Positions 37,801-46,546 of a stretch of DNA of 64,000 bases are shown piece after piece; the first letter of the stretch is position 1, and each line of letters begins with the position of its first letter. The DNA comes from Vitis vinifera (Eukaryota; Streptophyta; Magnoliopsida; Vitales; Vitaceae), in contig NC_081807.1 of NCBI RefSeq assembly GCF_030704535.1, forward strand, positions 1,963,001 to 2,027,000, in the 5' to 3' direction. Below the pieces are notes generated by a model that did not search any database, was not told the origin of the DNA, and saw only the letters and a program-made list of their open reading frames with translations. Both the position numbers and the translations under genes were made by a program.

Positions 37801-40800
37801 GCACCTTCTAAGCTTCTCTTCTCTGCCCTGCACAGCTCCTTCTCCAATCTGCAACCAAATAGTCTCCTCCTCCAAACATTCATTCTTTTTTACTACACTT
37901 GCATATGACATCCTCTCACCTCCATTCATCCCACTTTCAGCCTTCCAGCTGTTCCCGAACACGGCCTTTGGCTCCACCTTTTCCTCAAAAAAAGGAACCA
38001 CCCCGAGTGCCCTTAAATTCTCAGCCAATATGAGCCATCCCCCATGGATTCCTTCTCCTTCTGGGAACACCAGGGAGAAGCTCTTTTTTTCTGCCGTGAC
38101 CACCTTGCAGAAGATGAACCTTCCAGCCCCATTCTCCCGGCATTTCAGCCTAAAAAACCTTCCATTCTCCTTCCATCCTTTGCTCCACCTCGGCATCTCA
38201 ACATCTCTGCAACAAGCTTCCACTCTTGCCAGAAGGCATCTTAGACTGCACTCCCCGAATCTGACCCACCTGGAATAACCTCTTCCACGCTCCACTATGA
38301 CCCCTCTTAGACTCCCTCCAAGCCCCTCAATAGAGATCTCAAAGGACTTGGACTCCACTGCAAACCACCGTTTTCCTTCTTCCGTCCTAGCCATTGTACC
38401 ATTTTAATCTAGAAACATTGTTGAGCTTTAGACATCTACCCACATCTTATTTTTGGCATATGAAGAATATTTGCTGCGAGGAACCTGTAAGATTTGTATC
38501 CATTTGGAATGGAAAGATTATAGTGTCAATGCCAAGATAATGCACTGAGCGCATGACACCATTGAATTTCTATGTACTTTTGTTCTATGTCTTAGGTTCT
38601 TGTTATCTGTCATCTCCCCCTTCCCCCCCTTCCCCCCCTTCTGTTAAAAAGTATGTCTAATTGAGTTACTCGGTTTGGAAGTCCTTATAATGGAGAAAAA
38701 AATAAAAATAAAAAGACAAGTCTTTGTGGTTAGGACAAATGTCCCAATTAGATGTGGTTTTTGTGTTACTTGATTCTTTTTTTTTTTTTTGATAAGTAAA
38801 GGATATGCATTAGAAAGGCAAAACGCCACAAAGTATACAGGGAGTATACAAGGCGGCTAAGGCCTCAAAAAACAAAGACAAAAAGAATCACCTCCCTTTA
38901 AGTGGATGCTATCCACTCTAGGAAGCCTATAAGGGAGAACGCCTCCTCACCTACATACAATTTGGCCCAACTCCACAAATTACAGACAAAAAAATTCTTT
39001 AACTTTTGAATGTTCAACACACCCCCCCTAAAAGCTAATCTATTTCTCTCCTTCCACACTGTCCAAAAAATACACAATGGAATGGTGTCCCAAATCTTTT
39101 TCCTTTTCTTCCCCACAAACGAGCCCCTCCAGCTAGCTAAGACCTCCTTTACAGTTTCTGGAAAAACCCATTTCACATCAACTAAACCAAAAACAATATC
39201 CCACAAAGCTCTAACCACTTGATTCTTTTTATAATTATATTAACCTTGTTTAGTGAGACTAGAGTAGTGGTAAAGATTATAACCATGAAGTCTTTATTTG
39301 GTGTTAATTGGGTCCTTCCATTTTAGGTTAGAGACACTCTTTTAGGTTGGTATGTTTCCTTTAAGGACAAGAAGCATAGAAATGTTTGGCGGGTAGCTTC
39401 TCTTTGCTTATTTTGGATGATTTGGAAGGAAAGAAATGTGATAGTTTTTGATAATGAGGTCTTGTTGGTTTAAAGATTGAAAAATTCCTTTATTTGTAAT
39501 CTCTTTTTTTAGGCTAAATCTTCTATAGTTGTAGGCCCCTTAACTTTGTTTAACTTTGTGGACTGGTTGGGTTCTTGTTGAGGGCCGGTGAGTGTTTGTC
39601 CCTTTTATTTCTTGTTTTTAGGCGACGCTTGTATACTCCCTGTATGCTCTGGGTTGCCTTTCAAGCACCCTTTATCTAATTTATCCTTGTGCGTTTATCT
39701 ATCAAAAAAAAAAAAAACCATGAAGTCTTTACATGATTCATTTTCAAGCGCTTTTAGTTTAATTGCCCTTTTTACCTATTAAAACAAGTAAAGACTAGAT
39801 AAATCGTAGATAGTTACTTCAGAATTAAAAAATTTATTGAGCCAAAATTTAGTAAAGCTAGGAATAGAAATAGTAGTCAAGTTGATGGAAGGACCATATT
39901 TAGGTTTTGTTTGCCTCTTTAGGAGTGGTCCTGAAGAATTAGAAAGGGGATGAAATGGAGTACTATTCACCTGAAATGTTTGTGGTACATATCTTCCTCA
40001 ACCCGATATCCGATTTCTGTTCTTTTTCAGCTCTCCTAATGACATCCGTTTTGATCTGGATTTTTTTTTTTTGATAAGTGAAGGCAATTGTATTAAAAGA
40101 AAAAGTATACATGATGTATACAAAGCAAACAAGGTGCGAATACACAAAAACTCCGTTTTGCTCTGGAAATTGAGTACTGCCATCAGCTAGGCCTGCTACA
40201 TTCAATTAATGAACTTGTGGCCAGCAACGTGTTAACATTTGGTCTATTGTTCTTAGTGTAAAGTTTATTAAAGTGGAAAAAATGGAGCCCTAGTTGGATG
40301 AGGTTTCTCATATTTCGAACTAACTTCACTTTTGGTATAGAAGAACAAAAGTTTGCTTATGCTTTAGTATTTTTCCTTTCAGTTTTGTAATGTGCCTGAT
40401 CAATTATTCCAATGATTGCATGTTTCTATCCCCATTTTGCTGGCAGAGCCGCAGGTCTAGTCAGTTTGTACATGGTAGTATGTATTTACCAATTAGTTTT
40501 CTTTCTTACAAGTTAAGAGCAATATGTGCAAGAACCTGTTACTACTTCTGGTAATATATTTTATCAAAAGGAGTTCTGTCTGTTTGATGGGCAGATCAAT
40601 ATTTGTGCTTATGAAGAAGTATTGATGCCTCAAGTGAATTGATATAGATACAGTGCGAACTGTATGTCCCCATAGACAATCACTTCTAAACATCTTCATT
40701 ATAATGTAGAATTTTGCATTCTGCTTAGCTGGTCGCATTATATGTAGCTCCTTTAAAAGTTAATTTGAATGACAAGAATATAGTTGTTACAACTTGCAGT

Positions 40801-43800
40801 TTTTGTTTTGACACTTTTCAGATTGATCCTGCTTCAGCTGGTGTTCAGTATGATAAAGAGTTTATTGTATGCTCTCTCGACTTGCTGTCTGGACTTGCAG
40901 AAGGTCTTGGTAGTGGGATAGAGAGTTTGGTATTTCCCTTTCTCCACAATTTTTGGATCTGGAAGTTACATTAGACAAGGTGTTTTTATGAACAAAAGTT
41001 ATCCGCCAGTTCTTATTTTTGAAATTGTACAAGTTTTTCATCCTATACAATGGTTCTCTTTTTCTGAAAACGTGCTTTGAGAAGAAATGCACATTATCTA
41101 AAGTAATTTGCTTTATAAAGTAATTTAGCCTAACAATATATAGATAATCTGACAATAATCTTATAATATATATAAAATAATTTTGCTTGATATTCTTCTA
41201 TATGGGCCTTTTGCATGATGCAAATGGATTCATTGGACGGTATAGGCAATGCAACCATTAAAATCTAGAAACTTTTGTTCACTTATTTAATTCTTAATTA
41301 CTGGCTAGCATCAGGAGAAGGAAAAAAAAATTTAATCATCTCTAGGCCTAGATAATTGCAAATTGTTCCAGATCTTTAGCTTTTTTGGAATGCACTATTG
41401 ATGCTGCATAAGAACAAGGGGTCAGTTTTTCTCCTCCATGAATGCATAATGTTGAAACACTTGTTCAATTTTTCTGATTCAACTTTTCTGCAGGTTGCGC
41501 AAAGCAGCTTGAGGGATCTCCTCCTGCAATGTTGTATGGATGATGATGCACCAGATGTTCGACAAAGTGCCTTTGCACTTCTGGGTGATCTGGCAAGAGT
41601 AAGTTTAAAATATATCAACTGGCTTATATTACATGGCCAAGCATGCATGTACTCTGTGGGCTGAGACTAGGTGTCAGATTTGTCAAATCTCTAAATCTTA
41701 GGACAGCGACACAACTGTGTTTCTGAAATGTCCAATTATAGTTGGATTTATCAAGTTAAAATAAGTTGTCTTTGTAACACACCATGATTGGCATGCACAC
41801 TTAATTTAAAACATGAAAGTATATTGCATAAACATATTAAGAAAGTGACCTAGGGAATTGCTAGATGATTAGTGATGCTTTCCTCCCCCTCCTATTTTTT
41901 AGATGCATCTGTTATCTACTTGTTTGAAATGGAACATCCATCATGGATCCAACATCCATATCCATGCCATGTCTTACACAAGCACTACACGTTAAGCCTT
42001 CATTTTTTATCAGCCACTGGATAGCCCAATTGCAGCCCTGGCCTGCAGGTTAGGTTCTCATAACCCATCCCTTAAGCAGCTAGTGTGATTTGAGGTTTTA
42101 ACCTTGTAACCCTTGGAAGGAAAAATTGTTCAACCATATTATTTAGGAGGTTTTATTTTCCTATTCATGTTTAATATATTTCATTCTGTTTGGTGATCTT
42201 GTTTAGGTGTGTCCTGTTCATTTGCACCCTCGTTTGTCTGATTTTCTCAATGTTGCGGCCAAGCAACTGGTAATAAATTCATTTCACTAACTGAAAAATA
42301 TTTTTTAGGTATTGGTTTTTTTTTTTCTTATAAATTTTATGTAATGAATGATTTATACAGAACACTTCTAAGCTGAAGGAAACTGTTTCAGTGGCGAATA
42401 ATGCCTGTTGGGCAATTGGAGAATTAGCAGTTAAGGTATGTTCTCCAATTTTTTCTTCAGCAAAATCATTCCACATGATGTGCCTTTCTGATTTATTGAT
42501 CTGTCTTAAAAGTTGACTGGATTTTAACATAAGATAGAATGGGTTCCCATTGAAGTTCATATAAAAGAATATATTTAGTTTTTGCTGATTTATAGATTTG
42601 TGTGATGCTGATTTTTCTACTTTATTTGGAGTCATCCTCATAGACATTCAACCCTGGGTTTCTTCATCTTGCCAATGTAACTGATTGCTGATGCCTGATT
42701 GTTGCGAAAGCACATTCTTTGTACTAGGTGTAGATGCTGCCTTGTCCTTTATTTTAAAACAGCAGTGGCATGTGCTTTGTGACTGGAAGTTATAGTTTTT
42801 CTCTTCATATTTCTTGAAGTGGTTTCCTCTAGTTAATAAACCCACATCTTTGAGTGTAGTGCATGTTTCCTATAATTCTTTTTGTAGTTGAAAGTTTATT
42901 AATGCGTCGGAAAAGGTGCACTAGTTTGCAAATTGGTGGTATATGAAGTATATGATTCCATCAATCACCAGCCCTGTGAAATGCCCTATTAAGTAGGTCT
43001 TATTCAACTTTGCATGTGTAATTCTTTGAAGAAAAAGTAAAGGAAGGGTCAACTTATCTGGCTCTGCACAACTGCCATCATTGTTCTTGATCCATTTTCA
43101 ATATCTTGTTCAGAATTGTCATGGATTCTAAATGTAAGATTGTCCTATTCTTGGTATTTTGTACTTTTCTGTATCACTATGAAAAGAGTGCATCATCTAG
43201 GTTGGTATCCTGTAGAATAGATGAAAGGACACTGACTGTTTAAATTCTCAATTTCAGGTTCATCAAGAAGTTTCTCCAATTGTGATGACAGTTATCTCAT
43301 GCTTAGTTCCGATACTTCAACATGCTGAGGTGATTGTCTTGTGCATTTGTGTGAATGTTCTGGATTCTTTTTTTCTATTTCTGTAAATTGTATCTTTCCT
43401 GACGATGACCAGGAGCTCAACAAGTCACTCATAGAAAATAGTGCCATCACCCTTGGGAGGCTTGCTTGGGTCTGTCCAGAAATTGTGTCACTGCATATGG
43501 AGCATTTTATGCAATCATGGTGTACTGCTTTATCCATGTACGTATTTGCATGATCACAGACCAAGACTTTATGTATTCAGGTTTTTGTTTTTGTTTTTCA
43601 ACCATGAAAGATCTCTTGATGTCTATTTTTTGGAGTAAGAAAGGTGGCATCATCTGGTTTTTGAGTTTAATTATGGAAGGAAATCAAAGATGCTCAGTGT
43701 ACTCCAACTACCACGTATGCTACATGGTTTGATGCTATAATTAAAAGAATGATCTGAAACAGATTAATCTAAATGCTTGAAAATTACACAGTACCAGAAT

Positions 43801-46546
43801 GTAATTAAGCTGAATTCAACTGCATCAAATTTGGACAACTAGCTAGATTTATGCTTAATTTTGTTGAAACATTAGCAATGTGAATAGAAAATACATACAC
43901 ATCCTACTAATTCTCCATGATGTTTATAAAATAACACAAAATCCTCAAGGATTTCATCATGGGCTGGGAGTGAAACAATAAGTGATAGGGACTGCAGAAT
44001 GAAATACTTTCAAATTTTTGCAATTGTGCAGTGTACTAGCAACTACTCCTCTAAATGTGTTGTCTAAGCGTGTCAGTGTCACTTCAGTTCTGGGCATAGC
44101 CCTGGTATCTATTTAATTGGACTTAGCACAAACCCTGTGACAACAATTTCTCATAACCAATTCTTTTGTGGCAGGATACGTGATGATATTGAAAAGGAAG
44201 ATGCTTTCCGAGGCCTATGTGCCATGGTATGCATCTGCTTCTTAACACTTCAATTAGATTCAGATCGACAATCTAATATTTTCTTGGGTGTTTTCAAATG
44301 TCTGCAGGTTAGAGCAAATCCATCTGGCGCCCTTAGTTCACTTGTTTACATGTGCAAAGCTATTGCAAGTTGGCATGTAAGAATAGCATTATCATAGTCT
44401 TCAAAACTTTTTTCTGATAGGTAAAAGGAAACAGTATAAATAAAATGTCAAAAAGGGCGCACCAAAGTACACAGGACGTATATAATGACAACTGACAAGC
44501 GCCTAAAAAAGGATAAGGGAAAAACAAAAACTACTCTCCCCTCAATAAGAACCCAGCCAATCAATGCAGTTAAATAAGGACACTGGGCCTTTAACTATAT
44601 ACAACTTGATCCAAGACAACAAGTTACAAAGAAAGTTTTGACCTATTGGTTAGAACGCTCCTTATTATGATATGATCTTCTATTTCTCTCATTCCAAATT
44701 GTCCAAAAGAGGCACAGTGAGACTGCTCCCTACACTTTTTTCTGTTTCCTCCCAACAAAGGAACCACACCAATCAAGCAAAGTCTCCCTTAACCCGGGGA
44801 AGGTAATACCCAAAAGACCAAAAATGGAGAACAAAATATGCCACAAAGACGTCTCCTTAATACAATGTAGCAGAATGTGGTCAATTGTCTTCTCTTGGAT
44901 ATTATAAAGGAAACATCTATAGCCAACATCTAACTCCTCCTCTAAAGTTGATCTAGAGTCAAAGCTTTTCCCCAAGATGCCTCCCAAGCAAAAAAACTTG
45001 CCTTGGGTGAAATCCAGCCATTTCAAATAGCTCCTACCGGAAAGGGCACTGATCTCCCAAACCCTAGAACAGAGTAGAGAGACTTGATGGAGAAATGGCA
45101 AAATGCCAATTCTATTTACAAAGAAGGATCTTATTGAGTGAGGAAAGACGCCTCAATCCCAAACCCCTTTTTCTTGTCTGAATAGATAGTAGCCTAGTTC
45201 ACTAAATGTGACTCTCTCTAAAGACCCACCACCCTTGAAGGAAGTCCCTTTGTATTTGTTCCAACTTCAAACACACAATTCTTGGCATCTTGAACAATGA
45301 CATAAAGTAGATAGGCAAGCTAGATAAAGTGCTCCTAATTAGAGTGAGTCTTCCTCCTTTGGAGATATATTGTCTTTTTCGCATTGCCAATCTTTTATGA
45401 AACCTCTCTTCCACCCCATCCCATACCACCAAAGAGTTATGATGAGCGCCTAACTTAACTTTAAATGAAAATGTTTCAACTTCTTTTTTCTCCTAACTTA
45501 ATGGCTGCAACAGGAAATAAGGAGTGAGGACCTACACAATGAAGTTTGCCAGGTGTTGCATGGTTATAAACAGGTTAGTAGTGCTTTCACCCTATGGCAT
45601 CCATGCTTGTTGTCTAATTGTTTTATTTACACTCAGGAGTTCTGCTCACCCAAATAACCCCTTGGTAGCCATGTTGTTTCATGGAGGTCATAATCCTTGA
45701 AGATTATCATGCATTATTATGCTGGTGAGAGAATTATGTAGGTTAGCTAGTTGTTTGTGGGACCAGTTTTAAAACATTAGATGACTTGAAAAAGTCATCA
45801 ATCCTAAAGTTCCAAGTAAATACAAGTTTTCTTAAGCCACTTGCTTTCTATGTGAATAACTCTGAGCAGACACTGCATAATAAAGTTTTGAAAAATAAAG
45901 AAATAAATTACTAAGTGTCTGTTTGTATTTTTAAAATCAGAAAATAGTAGTAATTTTTATATAAGATATAAGAATTCTTAAAGGCTTACATTGAAAAAGT
46001 AATGATTTAAAAAAATTGAGGTATAAAATTTTTTTTATTACCTTAAATTTTAAAATTTTTGAAAGTAATTTTTTAAAGATGGAATTTAAATATATACTTT
46101 TTGTACAAGATGTTCGAATGAACACTAAAGAAATCACTGAACCTGCACTTGCCTCCCTTCCTACCGCAAGTGATTGACATCTCTGTGGACTACACTTTTT
46201 TAGACCTTCACCCTGGACCGTAGTTTCATTCTTTGCTTCCTTTGAAAATAATATTATGTTTCTTTGATGGGTTTCTTGTTTTTGGTTCATTAACTAGGCT
46301 TAGTAAACATGACACTGGTGGGTGGTAAATCTTTGTTGTGATTATATCTGAATATCCATTTATTGTTATTCATCATAGCATTCTCAAGTTCAGTATATTT
46401 TTTGTGGCAAGTAAACAACATAGAACTGATGTAACTGGTATCTTTAACAAATGTTCTGGCAGATGCTTAGGAATGGAGCATGGGAACAGTGCATGTCTGC
46501 CTTGGAACCTCCAGTGAAGGACAAGCTGTCAAAATATCAAGTATAG
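11630..46546 (+). CDS. TRN1: transportin-1 (importin beta-2 / karyopherin beta-2)
   Basis: Nuclear import receptor for PY-NLS cargoes such as hnRNP-type RNA-binding proteins; cargo is released by Ran-GTP. I rebuilt 29 exons, all GT-AG: 11630-11806, 13435-13722, 14907-14996, 15252-15329, 15408-15488, 15898-15948, 16239-16324, 17325-17391, 17498-17554, 17647-17676, 17798-17857, 18029-18142, 20361-20474, 20982-21080, 24426-24551, 24637-24711, 24883-24954, 25025-25135, 32067-32150, 40822-40929, 41494-41598, 42207-42269, 42361-42435, 43258-43329, 43413-43537, 44175-44226, 44308-44376, 45514-45573, 46463-46546. They give 890 aa, the usual length for the plant protein, with no break. The product is HEAT-repeat alpha-solenoid throughout. 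Residues about 313-360 form the acidic H8 loop (DDES, EDES, AEDDDDD) used for cargo release. The C-terminus reads KDKLSKYQV. The oddity is its size: introns 12, 14, 18, 19 and 27 hold LINEs (introns 18 and 19 are 6.9 and 8.7 kb), yet the coding part is intact. Confidence 0.96.
16833..16887. repeat. (CT)n-(GT)n compound microsatellite
   Basis: CT repeats followed directly by about 15 GT repeats in intron 7 of the transportin gene. GT runs of this kind are usually length-variable. Confidence 0.9.
18930..20170. repeat. composite of LTR-like direct repeats around a LINE fragment (intron 12)
   Basis: A segment of about 75 bp occurs twice in direct orientation, at about 18931-19000 and 20096-20165. 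Both copies share AGTGCATGATATACATT, CCAAATCCTACA, TTAAGCTTTT and GTAGTTCAACAT. The left copy runs on into TTGCATCATAGCC, close to the copia-type primer-binding sequence TGGTATCAGAGC, so these may be remnants of a copia-like LTR. The LINE fragment lies between them. An alternative is a tRNA-derived SINE, because GTGTTCGAACCTC looks like a B box. Not resolved. Confidence 0.4.
19058..19990 (-). mobile_element. ORF1-only LINE fragment, intron 12
   Basis: Read on the minus strand, 19540-19325 encodes a 71-aa open segment (KLECSVN, GGSV) matching the C-terminus of ORF1 of the intact LINE at 32402-38403 ([15 protein letters not shown]). Right after that ORF1 end comes about 260 bp of non-coding 3' sequence closing in TTTACCTATC, the family's usual 3' end. 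No ORF2 sequence lies between. Further upstream ORF1-like sequence continues to about 19990, with stops. The 5' boundary is uncertain. Confidence 0.65.
21716..24242 (+). mobile_element. ORF1-only LINE copy, intron 14
   Basis: Plus-strand decayed copy of ORF1. The largest open pieces are 21776-22171 and 22261-22710, which match the N-terminal domain ([17 protein letters not shown]) and the DUF4283-like domain ([20 protein letters not shown]) of the intact LINE. Near 23940-24010 the ORF1 C-terminus is visible (KLECSVNYN). It is followed at once by about 190 bp of 3' sequence and the CTTACCTATAAAAAAAA end. ORF2 (about 3.6 kb) is wholly absent. A 15-bp direct repeat with one mismatch, TAATGGATTTTTCTT / TAATGAATTTTTCTT, lies at 21701-21715 and 24243-24257, so the ORF1-only form appears to have inserted as such rather than losing ORF2 afterwards. 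Confidence 0.75.
26834..26849. repeat. 16-bp C homopolymer in LINE ORF1
   Basis: Sixteen uninterrupted C followed by T and five more C, inside ORF1 of the intron-18 LINE. See also the G runs at 27231 and 30152. Confidence 0.9.
27231..27243. repeat. 13-bp G homopolymer in LINE ORF1
   Basis: Thirteen uninterrupted G, followed by ATGGGGTGG, inside ORF1 of the intron-18 LINE. Confidence 0.9.
28584..28753 (+). mobile_element. SINE nested in the intron-18 LINE
   Basis: About 170 bp split the LINE ORF2 between MWLKNDEF and KDLMRNWW. They are flanked by a 13-bp direct repeat with one mismatch (GATGAGTTCAAGG at 28571-28583, GATGAGTTCAAAG at 28754-28766). The insert ends in an A-run of about 18 and contains AAGTTCGAATC near 28598, a good Pol III B-box match, as expected for a tRNA-derived SINE. 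An A box is not clear, so the 5' end may be decayed or truncated. Confidence 0.75.
30152..30167. repeat. 16-bp G homopolymer in LINE ORF2
   Basis: Sixteen uninterrupted G at a point where the intact LINE has ordinary codons (about [15 protein letters not shown]), so the run replaced or expanded a short G tract. Confidence 0.9.
31695..32019. repeat. possible MITE next to exon 19 of transportin
   Basis: The left end (GGGTGTTTGGTTTTATTTAA) and the inverse of the right end (GGGCCCATTTGGCCAATCTA) are loosely similar, and AAGTCCTTTA/AGGACTTTAT lie inverted inside each end. The interior is AT-rich and non-coding. It ends 47 bp before exon 19. Weak evidence. Confidence 0.35.
32495..36136 (-). CDS. 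LINE ORF2 protein: endonuclease and reverse transcriptase
   Basis: Encodes 1213 aa, uninterrupted. Residues about 1-235 are an AP-like endonuclease (exo_endo_phos): SWN with Asn9, QET with Glu38, GDFN with Asp143/Asn145, and SDH with Asp226/His227. Residues about 480-760 are the reverse transcriptase: [24 protein letters not shown] (catalytic Asp near 581), [10 protein letters not shown] and FADD near 691-694. A zf-RVT domain follows near 1065-1150 ([20 protein letters not shown]). Every catalytic residue I can check is present, so the protein may be active. It nicks the target and copies element RNA in place. Its ATG overlaps the ORF1 stop (ATGA), suggesting translation by termination-reinitiation; that mechanism is inference. 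The length is usual for plant L1-type ORF2. Confidence 0.95.
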   Translation of the reverse strand: MKLRIISWNVRGANDRDKRRLIKSLIKTQKADLVCLQETKIQRMSSSMVRSLGVGRSLEWGALDSQGMVGGVLVFRDTRVLELLEMEIGNFSVSCRFKNVEDGFCWVFTGVYGPAVGRLREDFWEELGTIRGLWQDPWCLGGDFNVIRLLGERNRISRLSSTMRRFSEIIDDLELRDFPLQGGSFTWRGGLNNQTQSRLDKFLVSEDWEGYFSGAIQSLLPRIVSDHCPILLDCGGTRKGPSPFRFENMWLKEEGFRDLLRNWWVGFNFRGSFSFTLSEKLKALKACLKVWNREVFGNVNARKESALKQMMLWDSIEGDRVLNTEEQNSRKKALEEYEKWVLMEETAWRQKSRKLWLREGDKNTGYFHKMANAHRRVNSMVKIKTNGTWVSEESDIKEGVVQAFHSLLSETAEWRPRCNGLQVGVLEGENATMLEAPFSEEEVFGALSDLNGDKAPGPDGFTMAFWQFSWSFLKEEVMGFFKDFHDQGKFVKSINASFLVLIPKKGGAEDLKDFRPISLVGSLYKLLAKVLANRLKKVMGKLVSKSQNAFVEGRQILDASLIANEAIHSMQNSGGGGILCKLDIEKAYDHVNWSFLFWLMEMMGFGAKWISWIQWCIGTVSFSVLINGTSSGFFKSSRGLRQGDPLSPYLFVIVMEALSCLLKRAKEGGFLSGWHLSGRGGRGVEITHLLFADDTLVFCEPSTDQVSYLSWLLMWFEAMSGLKVNLDKSEIIAVGRVENVEEVALEFGCKVSRLPSTYLGLPLGARFKEVATWDGVEERLRKKLSIWKRQYISKGGRMTLIRSTLSSMPIYCMSLFQMPRSVSLRLERIQRDFLWGGGALERKPHLVEWSIICSDKRKGGLGVRSLALLNKALLCKWSWRFAVEREALWRQVISAKYGEEEGGWRSCVVRGSYGVGLWKAIRRGWEAVGNNLVYSVGNGRRIRFWEDKWCGDDKLCSLFPSLYVISLDKEAWVADVWSHSGGGVWAPRFSRSINDWEVIEVERLLLRLQGRRVYSDVEDEVIWTKAKDKRFSVKSLYKDLDPERREEFPANIIWNSLVPPRVSFFAWEATWKKSITLDRLQRRGFSLANKCYLCLVEEESIDHILLHCGLARSLWSLLFSLFGVSWVLPYSIREALLGWLGPCVGKERRKVWRSAPLCLFWIVWKERNSRAFENVEHTIQGCKSVLLCNLWAWSRVVSGPTSVVDFVDWIDHG
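36133..38394 (-). CDS. LINE ORF1 protein, DUF4283-like RNA-binding
   Basis: Encodes 753 aa with no internal stop. ORF1 proteins of plant L1-type LINEs bind the element RNA to form the retrotransposition particle. An N-terminal domain (about residues 1-130: [33 protein letters not shown]) is followed by a DUF4283-like region (about 205-365: [56 protein letters not shown]). The C-terminal half is low-complexity and ends in a conserved KRLECSIN...GGSVSEGK tail. I do not see the CX2CX4HX4C zinc knuckle often found after DUF4283. A 21-residue unit (SCRKRAA, SRGVRA) is repeated twice, encoded at about 36608-36667 and 36671-36730. The stop codon overlaps the ORF2 start as ATGA. The first ATG of the element is used; it lies almost at the 5' end. 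Confidence 0.9.
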   Translation of the reverse strand: MARTEEGKRWFAVESKSFEISIEGLGGSLRGVIVERGRGYSRWVRFGECSLRCLLARVEACCRDVEMPRWSKGWKENGRFFRLKCRENGAGRFIFCKVVTAEKKSFSLVFPEGEGIHGGWLILAENLRALGVVPFFEEKVEPKAVFGNSWKAESGMNGGERMSYASVVKKNECLEEETIWLQIGEGAVQGREEKLRRCLVGKFEEGPFLVSEVQVLKVWARSTWQLRGGLQVHIFGGSLILFEFEDVLEAERVLMRGSRRFRERLISLERWHHETGCLVQEEAYKEAWVRVLGFPLHLWSREVLIKIGDCCGGFLEVDEGSENAVQMQWARILVRSSGRRLPGSLQLVIGSICYSIQLWWEIFPKVSVVVPRSYSGGSPESKVRGDISGDPRTSKGVEKDLGQEQTGKEDVSSSGGKSGYLGEGVDSHLQKVVASGDVFGGGGRRACLEMTGDSKGASGPVGESPVGRQQDRRGVGPVFELREGLGRAHFGGPSILSEGGSMGMENPLGLIAGDDRAATTVPLEWIEPPEAWNSGADEVLQAEAARYSSSPCPLMSRGVRAFSSSSISCRKRAAKGSRGVRASYSSSLSCRKRAANESRRGGCGSATEVVGVDGDISPLNMVLADGRGEEGSSGEEMAMVLVGETSTVERNSLRQTVGGTESVEDWKSSCLAQFSDFLGMPTTGCEEEILNMLKRWIMRKDQKNQRNGAKRAKVGTSKSVRELKRLECSINFKSSGHGRALFRESGGSVSEGK
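38781..39216 (-). mobile_element. 5'-truncated LINE, intron 19
   Basis: Keeps only the last 106 codons of ORF2 (39218-38898; SLCIFW-type motif [14 protein letters not shown]) plus the 3' UTR and a T-run tail on the plus strand followed by GATAAGTAAA. It is flanked by the direct repeat ACTTGATTCTTTTT at about 38768-38780 and 39217-39230. It diverges from the intact copy, so it came from another subfamily member. Confidence 0.85.
39297..39717 (+). mobile_element. 5'-truncated LINE, intron 19, sense strand
   Basis: Carries the ORF2 C-terminus with stops ([23 protein letters not shown]), the 3' UTR and a 14-A tail after TTTATCTATC. It is flanked by a perfect direct repeat CCATGAAGTCTTTA at 39283-39296 and 39718-39731. 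It lies 80 bp from the preceding truncated LINE, in the opposite orientation. Confidence 0.88.
40061..40151 (-). mobile_element. very short LINE 3' end, intron 19
   Basis: Only about 90 bp: a T-run, GATAAGTGAAGG and GTATACATGATGTATACAAA, which is the 3' UTR signature of the family. It is flanked by TCCGTTTTGATCTGGA (40045-40060) and TCCGTTTTGCTCTGGA (40152-40167), a 16-bp duplication with one mismatch. Confidence 0.82.
44406..45436 (-). mobile_element. 5'-truncated, internally deleted LINE, intron 27
   Basis: Minus-strand ORF2 pieces. 45432-45202 matches the region after the reverse transcriptase ([40 protein letters not shown]). Then 45101-44730 jumps to the zinc-finger end (TIDHILLHC). The segment between is missing. 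The 3' UTR with GTACACAGGACGTATATAA follows, to about 44406. I could not find a target duplication. Confidence 0.8.

Larger units (their letters stand above)
32402..38403 (-). mobile_element. apparently intact LINE (L1 clade) in intron 19
   Basis: A 6.0-kb non-LTR retrotransposon antisense to transportin, with two uninterrupted ORFs and a short oligo-A tail. A perfect 17-bp direct repeat, TTAATCTAGAAACATTG, lies at 32385-32401 and 38404-38420, marking target-primed insertion of this unit. The 5' leader before ORF1 is only about 9 bases, so the copy is either missing its promoter/leader or the family has almost none. The open frames and identical flanking repeats suggest a recent insertion. 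The 3' UTR is about 85 bp (32411-32494). Confidence 0.95.

Noticed and set aside
32402..38403. Reading the 6-kb element as a viral or LTR-type element
   Set aside because: There are no LTRs, protease, integrase or RNase H-capsid order. The AP-endonuclease plus reverse transcriptase and the oligo-A tail show a LINE.
38616..38641. C-rich triplet of tracts near 38616-38641
   Set aside because: Short pyrimidine tracts in an intron; notable only as a weak i-motif candidate, with no further support.
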